Part shown: positions 33,406-41,917 of the stretch, piece by piece
Layout: each line of letters starts with the position of its first letter
Numbering within the stretch: position 1 is the stretch's first letter
Source of the DNA: Micromonospora eburnea
GTDB lineage: Bacteria > Actinomycetota > Actinomycetes > Mycobacteriales > Micromonosporaceae
NCBI RefSeq assembly: GCF_900090225.1
Contig: NZ_FMHY01000002.1
Span: 6,448,001 to 6,512,000 of the forward strand
DNA: 64,000 nt
Direction of reading: 5' to 3'
Translations under genes and position numbers: made by a program
Notes under the pieces: generated by a model
What the model was told of the DNA's origin: nothing
Database searches by the model: none
The model's input: the letters and a program-made list of their open reading frames with translations, nothing else

Positions 33406-34515
33406 GTGCGTGAAGCAGTCATCTCGGCCCGCCGGATCGTCGTCAAGATCGGTTCGTCCTCGCTGACCACGGCGGCGGGCGGCCTGGACGACGCCCGGGT
33501 CGACGCGCTGGTCGACACACTCGGCGCGCTGGCCGCCGCCGGCCGCGAGGTGGTGCTGGTCTCCTCGGGCGCGATCGCCGCCGGCCTCGCCCCGCTCGGC
33601 CTGGCCCGACGCCCACGCGACCTGGCCACCCAGCAGGCCGCGGCCAGCGTCGGGCAGGGCCTGCTGATCGGCCGGTACGCGACCAGCTTCGCGCGGCACG
33701 GGCTGACCGTCGGGCAGGTGCTGCTCACCGTCGACGACGTGACCCGACGCGCGCACTACCGCAACGCGTACCGGACCCTGCGCAAACTGCTCGACCTGCG
33801 GGCGGTGCCGATCGTCAACGAGAACGACACGGTGGCCACCGAGGAGATCCGGTTCGGCGACAACGACCGGCTCGCCGCCCTCGTCGCCGCCCTGGTCGAC
33901 GCCGACCTGCTGGTGCTGCTGTCGGACGTGGACGCGCTCTGGACCGGCAACCCGGCCCGTCCGGGCAGCACCCGGATCACCGAGATCCACGGCGAGGGCG
34001 ACCTGGCCGGCGTCGACATCGGTGGCGCGGGCCGGGCCGGGGTGGGCACCGGGGGCATGGTCACCAAGGTCGAGGCGGCCCGGATCGCCACCGGCTTCGG
34101 CATCCCCGTGGTGCTGACCGCCGCGCCGCTGGCCGCCGGCGCGCTGGGCGGCGAACCGGTCGGCACCTTCTTCCACCCGAGCAGCCGGCGCCCGGCCGCC
34201 CGGCTGTTCTGGCTGGCCCACGCCACCGCGCCCCGGGGCCGCCTGCATCTCGACCCCGGTGCGGTGCAGGCGGTGGTGGGGCGGCGCAAGTCGCTGCTCC
34301 CGGCCGGGATCGTCGCGGTGGACGGCGCGTTCACCGCCGGTGACCCGGTGGACCTGGTGGACACCGAGGGCGCGCCGGTCGCCCGGGGGCTGGTCAACTA
34401 CGACGCGGTGGAGCTGCCCGGGCTGCTCGGCCGCTCCACCTCGGAACTCGCCGCGGCCCTCGGCCCGGCGTACGAACGTGAGGTCGTCCACCGCGACGAC
34501 CTGGTACTGCTGTAA
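33406..34515 (+). CDS. proB: Glutamate 5-kinase
   Basis: This 369-residue enzyme phosphorylates glutamate in the first step of proline synthesis. The kinase domain shows VVKIGSSSLT, VVLVSSGAIAAG, PIVNENDTVATEEIRFGDND and GTGGMVTKVEAA; a C-terminal PUA domain starts near residue 270 (RGRLHLDPGAVQAVV). Start GTG 33406-33408 gives MREAVISARRIVVK. It is followed by a palindromic repeat and then proA. Confidence 0.97.
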   Translation: MREAVISARRIVVKIGSSSLTTAAGGLDDARVDALVDTLGALAAAGREVVLVSSGAIAAGLAPLGLARRPRDLATQQAAASVGQGLLIGRYATSFARHGLTVGQVLLTVDDVTRRAHYRNAYRTLRKLLDLRAVPIVNENDTVATEEIRFGDNDRLAALVAALVDADLLVLLSDVDALWTGNPARPGSTRITEIHGEGDLAGVDIGGAGRAGVGTGGMVTKVEAARIATGFGIPVVLTAAPLAAGALGGEPVGTFFHPSSRRPAARLFWLAHATAPRGRLHLDPGAVQAVVGRRKSLLPAGIVAVDGAFTAGDPVDLVDTEGAPVARGLVNYDAVELPGLLGRSTSELAAALGPAYEREVVHRDDLVLL

Positions 34516-34517
34516 GC

Positions 34518-34558
34518 AGGGTCCCCCTGTTAACGCCTGGCGTTGTACAGGGGCCCCT
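34518..34558. repeat. Palindromic repeat, GTCCCC-TTAACGCC family, copy 2 (imperfect)
   Basis: Arms 34518-34530 and 34547-34558 (AGGGTCCCCCTGT versus ACAGGGGCCCCT) pair imperfectly around a centre TAACGCCTGGCGTTGT that is itself palindromic (AACGCC/GGCGTT). It fills the proB-proA spacer and could modulate read-through between the two genes. It is more diverged than copies 1 and 3. Confidence 0.75.
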
Positions 34559-34581
34559 CCTAACCACCGGAGGAGTGCAGG

Positions 34582-35823
34582 ATGAGCGTCGTGGAGCAGG
34601 CCCGGCGAGCGCGGGACGCGGCTGAGGAGTTGGCTGTCGCCACCCGTACGGCGAAGGACGCCGCGCTGCACGCGATGGCCGACGCGCTGGTGGCGCGTAC
34701 CCCGGAGATCCTGGCCGCGAACGCGACGGACCTGGCGGCCGGGCGCGCGGCCGGGCTGACCGAGGCGGTGCTGGACCGGCTGGCCCTCGACGCGGGCCGG
34801 GTCGCCGGCATCGCCGACGCGCTGCGCCAGATGGCCGCCCTGCCCGACCCGGTCGGCGAGGTGGTCCGCGGCTCGACCCTGCCCAACGGCCTGGAACTGC
34901 GGCAGGTCCGGGTGCCGTTCGGCGTGGTCGGCATCATCTACGAGGCCCGGCCGAACGTGACCGTGGACGCGGCCGGGATCTGCCTCAAGTCCGGCAACGC
35001 GGCGCTGCTACGCGGCTCCTCCTCGGCCGCGCACTCCAACGCCGCCCTGGTCACCGTACTCCGCGACGCGATCGCCGAGGCCGGCCTGCCGGCCGACGCG
35101 GTGCAGCTCCTCGACGCCAGCTCCCGCGACTCCGTCAAGGAACTGATGCGCGCCCGGGGCCTGGTCGACGTGCTGATCCCGCGCGGTGGCGCGTCACTGA
35201 TCCGGACCGTGGTCGAGGAGTCGACCGTGCCGGTGATCGAGACCGGGGTGGGCAACTGCCACGTCTACGTGGACGCCGCCGCCGACGTCGCCAAGGCCGT
35301 GGCGATCACCCTGAACGCCAAGACCCAGCGCCTCTCCACCTGCAACACCGCCGAGTCGCTGCTGGTCCACGCGGACGTCGCGGACGCCTTCCTGCCCGCG
35401 ATGCTGGCGGCCTTCGCCGACGCCGGGGTCACCGTGCACGGCTCCCCGGAGGTCGCGGCCCACTCCGACGCGGTCGTCCCTGCGACCGAGGAGGACTTCG
35501 CCACCGAGTACCTCTCGGCCGACATCTCGGTCGCCGTCGTCGACTCACTCGACGCGGCGGTCGCGCACATCCGGCGGTACGGCACCGGCCACACCGAGGC
35601 GATCGTCACCGACTCCCAGGCAGCGGCCCGGGAGTTCGTGGCCCGGGTCGACGCGGCGGCGGTGATGGTGAACGCCTCCACCCGGTTCACCGACGGCGGC
35701 GAGTTCGGCTTCGGCGCGGAGATCGGCATCTCCACCCAGAAGCTGCATGCCCGGGGCCCGATGGGACTGCCCGAGCTGACCAGCACCAAGTACGTCGTCA
35801 CCGGTGACGGTCACCTGCGCTGA
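34582..35823 (+). CDS. proA: Gamma-glutamyl phosphate reductase
   Basis: This 413-residue aldehyde-dehydrogenase-fold enzyme makes glutamate-5-semialdehyde for proline. Signature segments are RVPFGVVGIIYEARPNVT, CLKSGNAALLRGSSSA, LIPRGGASLI, the catalytic Cys in KTQRLSTCNTAES, and ASTRFTDGGEFGFGAEIGIS. ATG 34582 follows GGAGGAGTGCAGG. It is the second gene of a proBA pair. Confidence 0.97.
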   Translation: MSVVEQARRARDAAEELAVATRTAKDAALHAMADALVARTPEILAANATDLAAGRAAGLTEAVLDRLALDAGRVAGIADALRQMAALPDPVGEVVRGSTLPNGLELRQVRVPFGVVGIIYEARPNVTVDAAGICLKSGNAALLRGSSSAAHSNAALVTVLRDAIAEAGLPADAVQLLDASSRDSVKELMRARGLVDVLIPRGGASLIRTVVEESTVPVIETGVGNCHVYVDAAADVAKAVAITLNAKTQRLSTCNTAESLLVHADVADAFLPAMLAAFADAGVTVHGSPEVAAHSDAVVPATEEDFATEYLSADISVAVVDSLDAAVAHIRRYGTGHTEAIVTDSQAAAREFVARVDAAAVMVNASTRFTDGGEFGFGAEIGISTQKLHARGPMGLPELTSTKYVVTGDGHLR

Positions 35824-35939
35824 CCGCCTCGCATCCGGCGCCTCTCGGCGTCGGCCCTGGGGATCGAGGGCCGGCCCACGATCTCGGGGAAAGGCACGAT
35901 CCATGCCATCGCCGCGACATGAGCCGTGAGGAGCAGACG

Positions 35940-36401
35940 ATGATCATGGATGCGACGCTCGCCCGCATCAACCAAGGGGTGCAGTTGCATCATCAGCAGG
36001 GCCAGCGTGCGGCTGCTCGCGACGTGTTCGCGCAGATCTGGGATGAGATCGGCGGGGAGCGGGGCGACCCTCTGCACGTTTGCGTCCTCGCGCACGCGAT
36101 GGCCGACGTGCAGGACGACGTCCACCAGGAGTTGGTCTGGGATCAGCGAGCCTTGGCGGCGGCCGACCTGCTCACCGATGCCCGGGTGGCGCAGGCTGGG
36201 GTGGCGCTGCCGGTGGCCGGTCTGTATCCGTCGTTGCATCTCAACCTGGGTGAGTGCTATCGCAAGCTCGGCGATCTCGGCCGTGCTCGCGAGTACCTCC
36301 AGCGCGCGCAGGCGGGGATCGGCGCGCTTGGCGATGACGAGTACGGGCAGTTGATCAAGGGCGGCCTGGATCGGCTGGCGCGGCTGCTGACCTCCGAGTA
36401 G
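35940..36401 (+). CDS. TPR-like helical protein, unknown role
   Basis: This 153-residue protein is built of helix pairs of tetratricopeptide type (RAAARDVFAQIWDEIG, LHLNLGECYRKLGDLGRAREYLQRAQ). TPR proteins mediate protein contacts. I chose the ATG at 35940-35942, six bases after GAGGAG; an upstream in-frame ATG at 35919 lacks such a site. It lies alone between proA and a long hairpin. Confidence 0.75.
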   Translation: MIMDATLARINQGVQLHHQQGQRAAARDVFAQIWDEIGGERGDPLHVCVLAHAMADVQDDVHQELVWDQRALAAADLLTDARVAQAGVALPVAGLYPSLHLNLGECYRKLGDLGRAREYLQRAQAGIGALGDDEYGQLIKGGLDRLARLLTSE

Positions 36402-36442
36402 GCGCGCGCTGCCGAAGGCGCACGCCTACGGGGGTCGGCCCG

Positions 36443-36500
36443 CAGGTTGCGGCAGATTGTGGTCTCCGGCGACGGGGAGACCACGAATTGCCGCAACCTG
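36443..36500. repeat. Long inverted repeat between convergent genes
   Basis: Arms of 25 bp (36443-36467 and 36476-36500) begin CAGGTTGCGGCA and end in GGTCTCC against GGAGACC, with three or four mismatches and an 8-nt loop. It can act as a bidirectional terminator. Its sequence differs from the other palindrome families here. Confidence 0.7.
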
Positions 36501-36561
36501 AGTGGATCGCCCGCCCGGATCGGTGGCGGTCCGACCCGGGTGAGGGAGACGGGGACGGCAA

Positions 36562-37620
36562 TCAGCCGAGGGGCAATTCCTCGCCCGCCGTCGCGCCGTT
36601 GGGTGGCGGTGAGGCGGCGGCAGGCGGCGCGCCGGCCGCCTGCGGTACGGCGGCAGGCGGCGGTACGGCGGCAGGCGGCGGTACGGCGGCAGGCGGCGGT
36701 GCCGCGTGCTGCGCCGGGAGCGGTAGCGGCGGGTTCGGCAGCGCGGCCGGCTGCGGTGGCAGGAAGACCGTGCCGGATGCCGGGGCCTCGGGGGTGGTAG
36801 GCCGGCAGGCGCGAATCGCGCGCAGGGTGGTGTGCACGTCGAACTGGTGGCCGTCGTCGCTGTCCCAACCGCCGTCGCTGCGCTGGGTCTCGGCGAGCCG
36901 GTTGCGCGCCGACACCAGCAGCCACTGTTCCTCGCCCACCTCGACCCGGCGCAGCGTGGCGGCGAGCCAGGCCACGTCGGCCGGGGACATCTTCGGGATC
37001 CGGTCGGCCAGCACCGCCTGGATCCGGGCCGACTCGTAGTACATCTGCTGCCGGTGCAGCACGGCCGCGGCCAGCCAGCCGGCGGGCAGGAAAGACGGCC
37101 AGCTCCCGTCCGGGGCGAGCTGCGCGGCGAGCGCCTGCGCCGCCGCCTGCACCACCCCGGCGTACGCCCCACCGACCCGGTGGTCGAGCGGTCCGGCGGC
37201 GCGGGCGTCGAGCCCGGCCACGGTCAGCCAGAACCCGGCGTTGGCGGTGAGGTAGAGCTGGGCCTCCGGGTCGCCCGGGGTGGCCCACTCGGGGGCGAGC
37301 CCGGCCAACGACGGGTCCTCGTCCCAGCCGCCGGCGGAGAGTTGCGAGGCGGCCAGCCAGTCCAGGGCGCGCCGGGCGGCCGGACGGCCGAGCGCCCCGA
37401 GGTCGTCCAACTCGGCCAGCCGGAAGCAGGTGGCGTCGACCGAGGCCACCTCGCCGTCGAGCACGGCGGGCCAGCCGCCGCCGGGCACCTGCCCGACCTC
37501 GGCGGCGTCGAGCAGGTCGGCCGGCACCGGGGCACCGGTACGCAGCCGGGAGAGACGGGCGCGGTCCACCGCGTCCCCATGCGCCACGACGAAGCCGATG
37601 GCGGCGTCCAGATCGACCAC
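36562..37620 (-). CDS. Alpha-toroid (prenyltransferase/squalene-cyclase-like repeat) protein
   Basis: This 352-residue protein has helical repeats like those of class II terpene cyclases and prenyltransferases (RALDWLAASQLSAGGWDED, AQLYLTANAGFWLTVAGLD, LAAQLAPDGSWPSF, RLAETQRSDGGWDSDDGHQ). No DxDD catalytic motif is seen, so an enzymatic role is doubtful. The C-terminus (about 280-352) is Pro/Ala-rich and includes three or four copies of AAVPPP from an 18-bp tandem DNA repeat at about 36640-36712. Function unknown; it is common in actinobacteria as a conserved hypothetical. Confidence 0.75.
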   Translation of the reverse strand: MVDLDAAIGFVVAHGDAVDRARLSRLRTGAPVPADLLDAAEVGQVPGGGWPAVLDGEVASVDATCFRLAELDDLGALGRPAARRALDWLAASQLSAGGWDEDPSLAGLAPEWATPGDPEAQLYLTANAGFWLTVAGLDARAAGPLDHRVGGAYAGVVQAAAQALAAQLAPDGSWPSFLPAGWLAAAVLHRQQMYYESARIQAVLADRIPKMSPADVAWLAATLRRVEVGEEQWLLVSARNRLAETQRSDGGWDSDDGHQFDVHTTLRAIRACRPTTPEAPASGTVFLPPQPAALPNPPLPLPAQHAAPPPAAVPPPAAVPPPAAVPQAAGAPPAAASPPPNGATAGEELPLG

Positions 37621-37698
37621 GCCGGAGACGCTACCTGCGGGAACGTGCGCCCGCCTCGGTAGCTCGGTCAGGGATGGCCCGGCTCACCAGACGGCACG

Positions 37699-37734
37699 CG
37701 AAGGGCCCTCCCGACACCTCGGGAGGGCCCTTCG
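37699..37734 (-). terminator. Terminator of moeZ
   Basis: A perfect 16-bp stem with a 4-nt loop (arms 37699-37714 and 37719-37734) lies 8 bp after the moeZ stop codon. Confidence 0.9.
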
Positions 37735-37742
37735 GCGACGAC

Positions 37743-38924
37743 TCAGTACGCCGGCAGCGACGGGTCGATCTGCTTGATCCAGGAGAGCACGCCGCCCTGG
37801 ACGTGCACGGCGTCGGAGAAGCCGGCCGCCTTCAGCGCGGCGAGCGCCTCGGCGGACCGTACGCCGGACTTGCAGTGCAGCACGATCTGCCTGTCCTGCG
37901 GGAACTTCGCGAGCGCCTCGCCGGAGAGGATCTCGCCCTTGGGGATCAGCGTCGCGCCGGGAATCCGGACGATCTCGTACTCGGCGGGCTCGCGGACGTC
38001 GACCAGGAAGACGTCCTTGCCGGCGTCCTGCCACTCCTTCAGCTCCAGTGCGGTGATGGTCGAGTCGACCACCGCCTCCTGCGCCTCCACGGAGACCGCA
38101 CCGCAGAAGTCCTCGTAGTCCTCCAACAGGTCGGTGACCGTGGGGTTCTCGCCGCAGAGCACGCAGTTCGGGTCCTTGCGAACCTTGATCTTGCGGTAGC
38201 TCATCTCCAGGGCGTCGTAGACCATCAGGCGACCGACCAGCGGCTCGCCGATGCCGGTGAGCAGCTTGATCGCCTCGTTGACCTGGATCGACCCGATGGA
38301 CGCGCAGAGCACGCCGAGCACGCCACCCTCGGCGCAGGACGGCACCATGCCGGGCGGCGGCGGCTCCGGGTAGAGGCAGCGGTAGCAGGGGCCGTGCTCG
38401 GCCCAGAACACCGACGCCTGGCCGTCGAACCGGTAGATCGAGCCCCAGACGTACGGCTTGCCGAGCAGCACCGCCGCGTCGTTGACCATGTATCGGGTGG
38501 CGAAGTTGTCGGTGCCGTCGACGATCAGGTCGTACTGGGAGAAGATCTCCCGGACATTGTCGCGGTCCAGCGCGGTGTTGTGGATCTGGACCTGGACCAG
38601 CGGGTTGATCTCGCGGATCGACGCGGCCGCCGACTCGGCCTTGGGCCGGCCCACGTCGGAGACGCCGTGGATGACCTGACGCTGGAGGTTGGACTCGTCG
38701 ACGGTGTCGAAGTCGATGATGCCGAGGGTGCCGACGCCGGCGGCGGCGAGGTAGAGCAGGGCCGGCGAGCCGAGACCGCCGGCGCCGACACAGAGCACCC
38801 GGGCGTTCTTCAGCCGCTTCTGCCCGGCCACTCCGACGTCTGGGATGATCAGGTGGCGCGAGTAGCGACGGATCTCGTCTACGGTCAGCTCGGCGGCGGG
38901 CTCGACGAGCGGGGGCAACGACAC
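37743..38924 (-). CDS. moeZ: Adenylyltransferase/sulfurtransferase MoeZ
   Basis: This 393-residue ThiF/MoeB-type E1-like domain is fused to a C-terminal rhodanese domain. The ATP site is VLCVGAGGLGSPALLYLAAAG; zinc Cys pairs are CYRC and CVLC; the rhodanese nucleophile is C351 (VLHCKSGVRS). MoeZ activates sulfur-carrier proteins by adenylation and transfers sulfur for molybdopterin, cysteine and thiolated metabolites. I chose the GTG at 38922-38924 with GGGGAG upstream; the frame is open further upstream without a ribosome-binding site. Confidence 0.95.
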   Translation of the reverse strand: MSLPPLVEPAAELTVDEIRRYSRHLIIPDVGVAGQKRLKNARVLCVGAGGLGSPALLYLAAAGVGTLGIIDFDTVDESNLQRQVIHGVSDVGRPKAESAAASIREINPLVQVQIHNTALDRDNVREIFSQYDLIVDGTDNFATRYMVNDAAVLLGKPYVWGSIYRFDGQASVFWAEHGPCYRCLYPEPPPPGMVPSCAEGGVLGVLCASIGSIQVNEAIKLLTGIGEPLVGRLMVYDALEMSYRKIKVRKDPNCVLCGENPTVTDLLEDYEDFCGAVSVEAQEAVVDSTITALELKEWQDAGKDVFLVDVREPAEYEIVRIPGATLIPKGEILSGEALAKFPQDRQIVLHCKSGVRSAEALAALKAAGFSDAVHVQGGVLSWIKQIDPSLPAY

Positions 38925-39031
38925 GGTGGACTCCCCGGGATCGGCGGTGGGACCGCGCCATTGTCGCTCGGCGCGGCGTCGATCGGCCATGATGAGGGCC
39001 ACCCAACCCGACATTCGGGAGCGGGAATATC

Positions 39032-39853
39032 TCAGACGCCGTCCGTCTGCTCGCCCTCGTAGCGGATTCCGTCGAGATACGGCCAGGCGTTCGCGACGCA
39101 GCCGTCCAGTCCGTACGTCTGCTGCTGCATCACCGGGGCGGGCTCGCCCGGCCCCGGGCAGGCCTGGTGCAACTCGCCGAACTCGTGCCCGACCTCGTGG
39201 TTGATCACGTACGTCCGGTAGACGTCCAGCGGGGCGCCGTAGTCCGGCACCGCGTCCATCCAGCGGGCCAGATTGATGATCACCTGGCCGGGCAGCCGGC
39301 ACGAGGTGTAGCGCTCGGTGTTGAGGCCCCCCTCGGCGCACATCCGCTCCGAGGTGGCCGGGGTGGCCAGGTAGATGGTGAAGTCGGCGGCGCCCGCGTC
39401 GGTCACCCGCTGCACCCGCAGCTCGCCGGAGGCGATCCAGCTCCGCGGGTCGCCGAGCACCGCGTCGACCGTGGCGGCGAACTCGTCCGCGTCCTGGCCG
39501 GCGTCCCGCTCGACCTCGATCCGGTAGCGGCGCAGCGGTCCGTCGTACCCGCGTACCGGGGAGCGGCTGTCGGCGGTGGCGAACCGTCCGGAGCCCTCGG
39601 TCGGGTACCCGCCGGGCTGCGGCCGGTCATCGGTGCCGGTGCCGGCACCGGCACCGGCACCGTGCGCCAGCCGCTGGTCGCCCGCCGCCACGGGCGGCGG
39701 GTCGGCGGGCTGGCGTACCAGGTGGGCCACGCCGGTTCCGGCACCGCCGGCCGCGAGCAGGCCGGCCAGGAGCAGGACGGTACGGCGACGGCGGCGACGC
39801 ATCCGGCGTAGGCCGGACCGGACCGGCGGGCCGGGAGGGGACCACGACGTCAT
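39032..39853 (-). CDS. DUF3152 metalloprotease-like protein, copy A
   Basis: This 273-residue predicted anchored protein has a basic N-terminus followed by one membrane segment (TVLLLAGLLAAGGAGTGVAHL), a Pro/Gly linker and a C-terminal zinc-protease-like domain with HEVGH (219-223) and a downstream His in FGELHQACPG, ending with MQQQTYGLDGC. It is a tandem paralogue of the next upstream gene. Secreted protease or binding function is inferred from the HExxH motif. Confidence 0.8.
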   Translation of the reverse strand: MTSWSPPGPPVRSGLRRMRRRRRRTVLLLAGLLAAGGAGTGVAHLVRQPADPPPVAAGDQRLAHGAGAGAGTGTDDRPQPGGYPTEGSGRFATADSRSPVRGYDGPLRRYRIEVERDAGQDADEFAATVDAVLGDPRSWIASGELRVQRVTDAGAADFTIYLATPATSERMCAEGGLNTERYTSCRLPGQVIINLARWMDAVPDYGAPLDVYRTYVINHEVGHEFGELHQACPGPGEPAPVMQQQTYGLDGCVANAWPYLDGIRYEGEQTDGV

Positions 39854-39939
39854 GACACCAGAGTGCCATGAAATTCGGGCATTTAGTGGCTTTTACTGCT
39901 TCTCTCGCGAAATACTCCTCATCGCCAGGATCAGGTCTT

Positions 39940-40845
39940 TCACACCGAAGGGCCGGTGTACCGCCTGCCGTCGAGGTACGGCCACGGGTTCGGCCGACAG
40001 CCCCTGAGGAAGAGCGTCTGCTGCTGCATCACCGGCGCCGGCTTCCCCGCCCCGGGGCACCCCTCGTGGTGGTGCCCCAACTGGTGGCCGACCTCATGGT
40101 TGATCACATAGAGCCGGTACGTGTCGAGCGGCATCCCCGCCGCGACCAGGTGCGGCGCCGAGGTGCGCCACCGGTCCAGGTTGATCACCACCTTGCCGGG
40201 CACCCGGCAGGACGTGTACGGCACCCCGCCCTTGCGGATGTCGACACCACCGCCGAGACACAACCGGCCGGCGGTCTCCCGGGTGGCCAGGTAGATCGTG
40301 AAGTCGGACCGGTTGCCCGGGGCGACCTGCTGCAACCGGAGCGCGCCACTGTCCACCCAGCTCCCCGGCCCGGCCAGCGCCCGCTGCACGGCGTCGCCGA
40401 AGGCGTGGACGTCCTCATCGGAGCCGTCCTCCACCGCCACCCGGAAGCGTCGCAGCACGCCCGCCCGGCCGAGCACTCCGCCCGGCCGCGCGTCGTACGC
40501 GAAGCTGCCCGCGCCGCGGGTCGGCACCGGGCCGGGCAGGCTCAGCACCGGCGCGGGGGTGGTCGGGCTCGGCGGCGGCGACGGGCTCGCCGGGGCGGAC
40601 GACGTCGGCGGGGCGCTCGACGGCGCGCGCGACGGCGACCCGGGCTCGTCGCCGGCCAACACCTCGGCGAGGGCCGACGGCCGCTGCATCACCACCGGAA
40701 CCGCGACCCCGCCGGCGATCAGGAACGCCGACACCACGATCAGCGTGCGCCACGGGTGGGCAGCCCGACGATGACGATTCCGGGCGGCGCCTGGCCGGGT
40801 GGGAGTGGACCGAACGCTGTTGCGGGGTGGGGCTGACGCGGGCAT
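39940..40845 (-). CDS. DUF3152 metalloprotease-like protein, copy B
   Basis: This 301-residue protein has the same architecture as copy A: an N-terminal anchor (TLIVVSAFLIAGGVAVPVVM), a Ser/Pro-rich linker and a C-terminal domain with HEVGH (250-254) followed by QLGHHHEGCPG and MQQQTLFLRGC. It lies 5 bp downstream of the alpha/beta hydrolase gene and 86 bp upstream of copy A. The two copies most likely arose by tandem duplication. Confidence 0.8.
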   Translation of the reverse strand: MPASAPPRNSVRSTPTRPGAARNRHRRAAHPWRTLIVVSAFLIAGGVAVPVVMQRPSALAEVLAGDEPGSPSRAPSSAPPTSSAPASPSPPPSPTTPAPVLSLPGPVPTRGAGSFAYDARPGGVLGRAGVLRRFRVAVEDGSDEDVHAFGDAVQRALAGPGSWVDSGALRLQQVAPGNRSDFTIYLATRETAGRLCLGGGVDIRKGGVPYTSCRVPGKVVINLDRWRTSAPHLVAAGMPLDTYRLYVINHEVGHQLGHHHEGCPGAGKPAPVMQQQTLFLRGCRPNPWPYLDGRRYTGPSV

Positions 40846-40850
40846 CCCGC

Positions 40851-41873
40851 TCAGCCTGCCATGTCACGGCCGAGCGCGCTGTCCTCTGCCCCGTCGAGCA
40901 GGCCCTCGGGCGTGTCCGACGACACACCATCCCGTGCCTCGGCGAGCAACGCCAGCACCGCCCGCGCCACGGTGCGCGGCACCTCCAACTGGGCCACGTG
41001 ACCCACCCCGTCGAGCATCAGCAGCCGGCTGTCCGGGATCACCCGGGCGGCCTGCGGCGCCACCCGGACGTCGACCAGCCGGTCCAGCCGGCCCCCCACC
41101 ACCAGCGTGGGCGCGCGCACCGCCGCCGCCAGCCGCCACAGTGAACCCGAGCCCGGCAGGTACGACCGCAGAAAGCTGGAGACCAGCCCACGGAAGGTAC
41201 GGACGTACGCGGCGGCGTAGTGGGTGGCCTCGTAGCGGACCCGGGTCTCCTCGATCGCCTCCCGCCGGCGCTGCTCGCTGATCCGGGTCAGGTCGGCGAT
41301 GCACGCCTCCATCACCTGCTGGGCCATCACCTCGGGCGCGAGTTGGGCCAGCCGCCGGGCGGCCAGCCACTCGCCCCGGGGGATCGCCAGCAACGGCAGC
41401 ATCCGGCCCTGCACCGAGCGGCGGAAGTCCAGGAACGGCAGCGCCGGGGAGATCAGGGTCAGCGTCCGCACCAGATCCGGCCGCAGCGCCGCCACGCGTA
41501 CCGAGATCGCTCCGCCCAGCGAGTTGCCGAACAGGTGCACCGGGCCCCGCCCGCCATGCTCGACGAAGCGGATCACCCGGTCGGCGAAGGCCGGGACGGT
41601 GTACCGCCGGCCGGGCTCGCTGCGACCGAAACCGGGCAGGTCGATCGCCTGGCCGGCCAACCGGTCGGCGAGCAGGCCGGCCAGGTCGGTCCAGTTCTGC
41701 GAGGAGCCGCCGAGCCCGTGCACGTAGAGCGCCGGTTCGGCGCCGGGGGCGGTGGCGGGGGTGTCCCGCACGTACGTCACCGTGCCGTCGAGGCGTACCT
41801 CCCGGCCGGGCCAGGGCGGTGGCAGGTGGGACGCGGGTAGGACGTGTTCCGGCCAGAGGACGGCGCGCTTCAT
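40851..41873 (-). CDS. Alpha/beta hydrolase
   Basis: This 340-residue protein has the oxyanion segment YVHGLGGSSQNW, the nucleophile elbow GNSLGG (Ser118), an acidic residue in VVGGRLDRLVD and the catalytic His in GVGHVAQLE. I chose the ATG at 41871-41873. The stop is 5 bp from the start of DUF3152 copy B, so it is the first gene of an operon with the two metalloprotease-like genes. The substrate is unknown. Confidence 0.88.
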   Translation of the reverse strand: MKRAVLWPEHVLPASHLPPPWPGREVRLDGTVTYVRDTPATAPGAEPALYVHGLGGSSQNWTDLAGLLADRLAGQAIDLPGFGRSEPGRRYTVPAFADRVIRFVEHGGRGPVHLFGNSLGGAISVRVAALRPDLVRTLTLISPALPFLDFRRSVQGRMLPLLAIPRGEWLAARRLAQLAPEVMAQQVMEACIADLTRISEQRRREAIEETRVRYEATHYAAAYVRTFRGLVSSFLRSYLPGSGSLWRLAAAVRAPTLVVGGRLDRLVDVRVAPQAARVIPDSRLLMLDGVGHVAQLEVPRTVARAVLALLAEARDGVSSDTPEGLLDGAEDSALGRDMAG

Positions 41874-41917
41874 GGCTCCAGTCTTCCCGTGCCCGGCCGG
41901 CGACACCGGGCATCGGG

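Noticed and set aside
39640..39665. GGTGCC/GGCACC microrepeat as a possible CRISPR-like or regulatory repeat
   Set aside because: It lies inside the DUF3152 copy A gene and encodes a Gly/Ala/Thr linker; units are six bases with no spacers.
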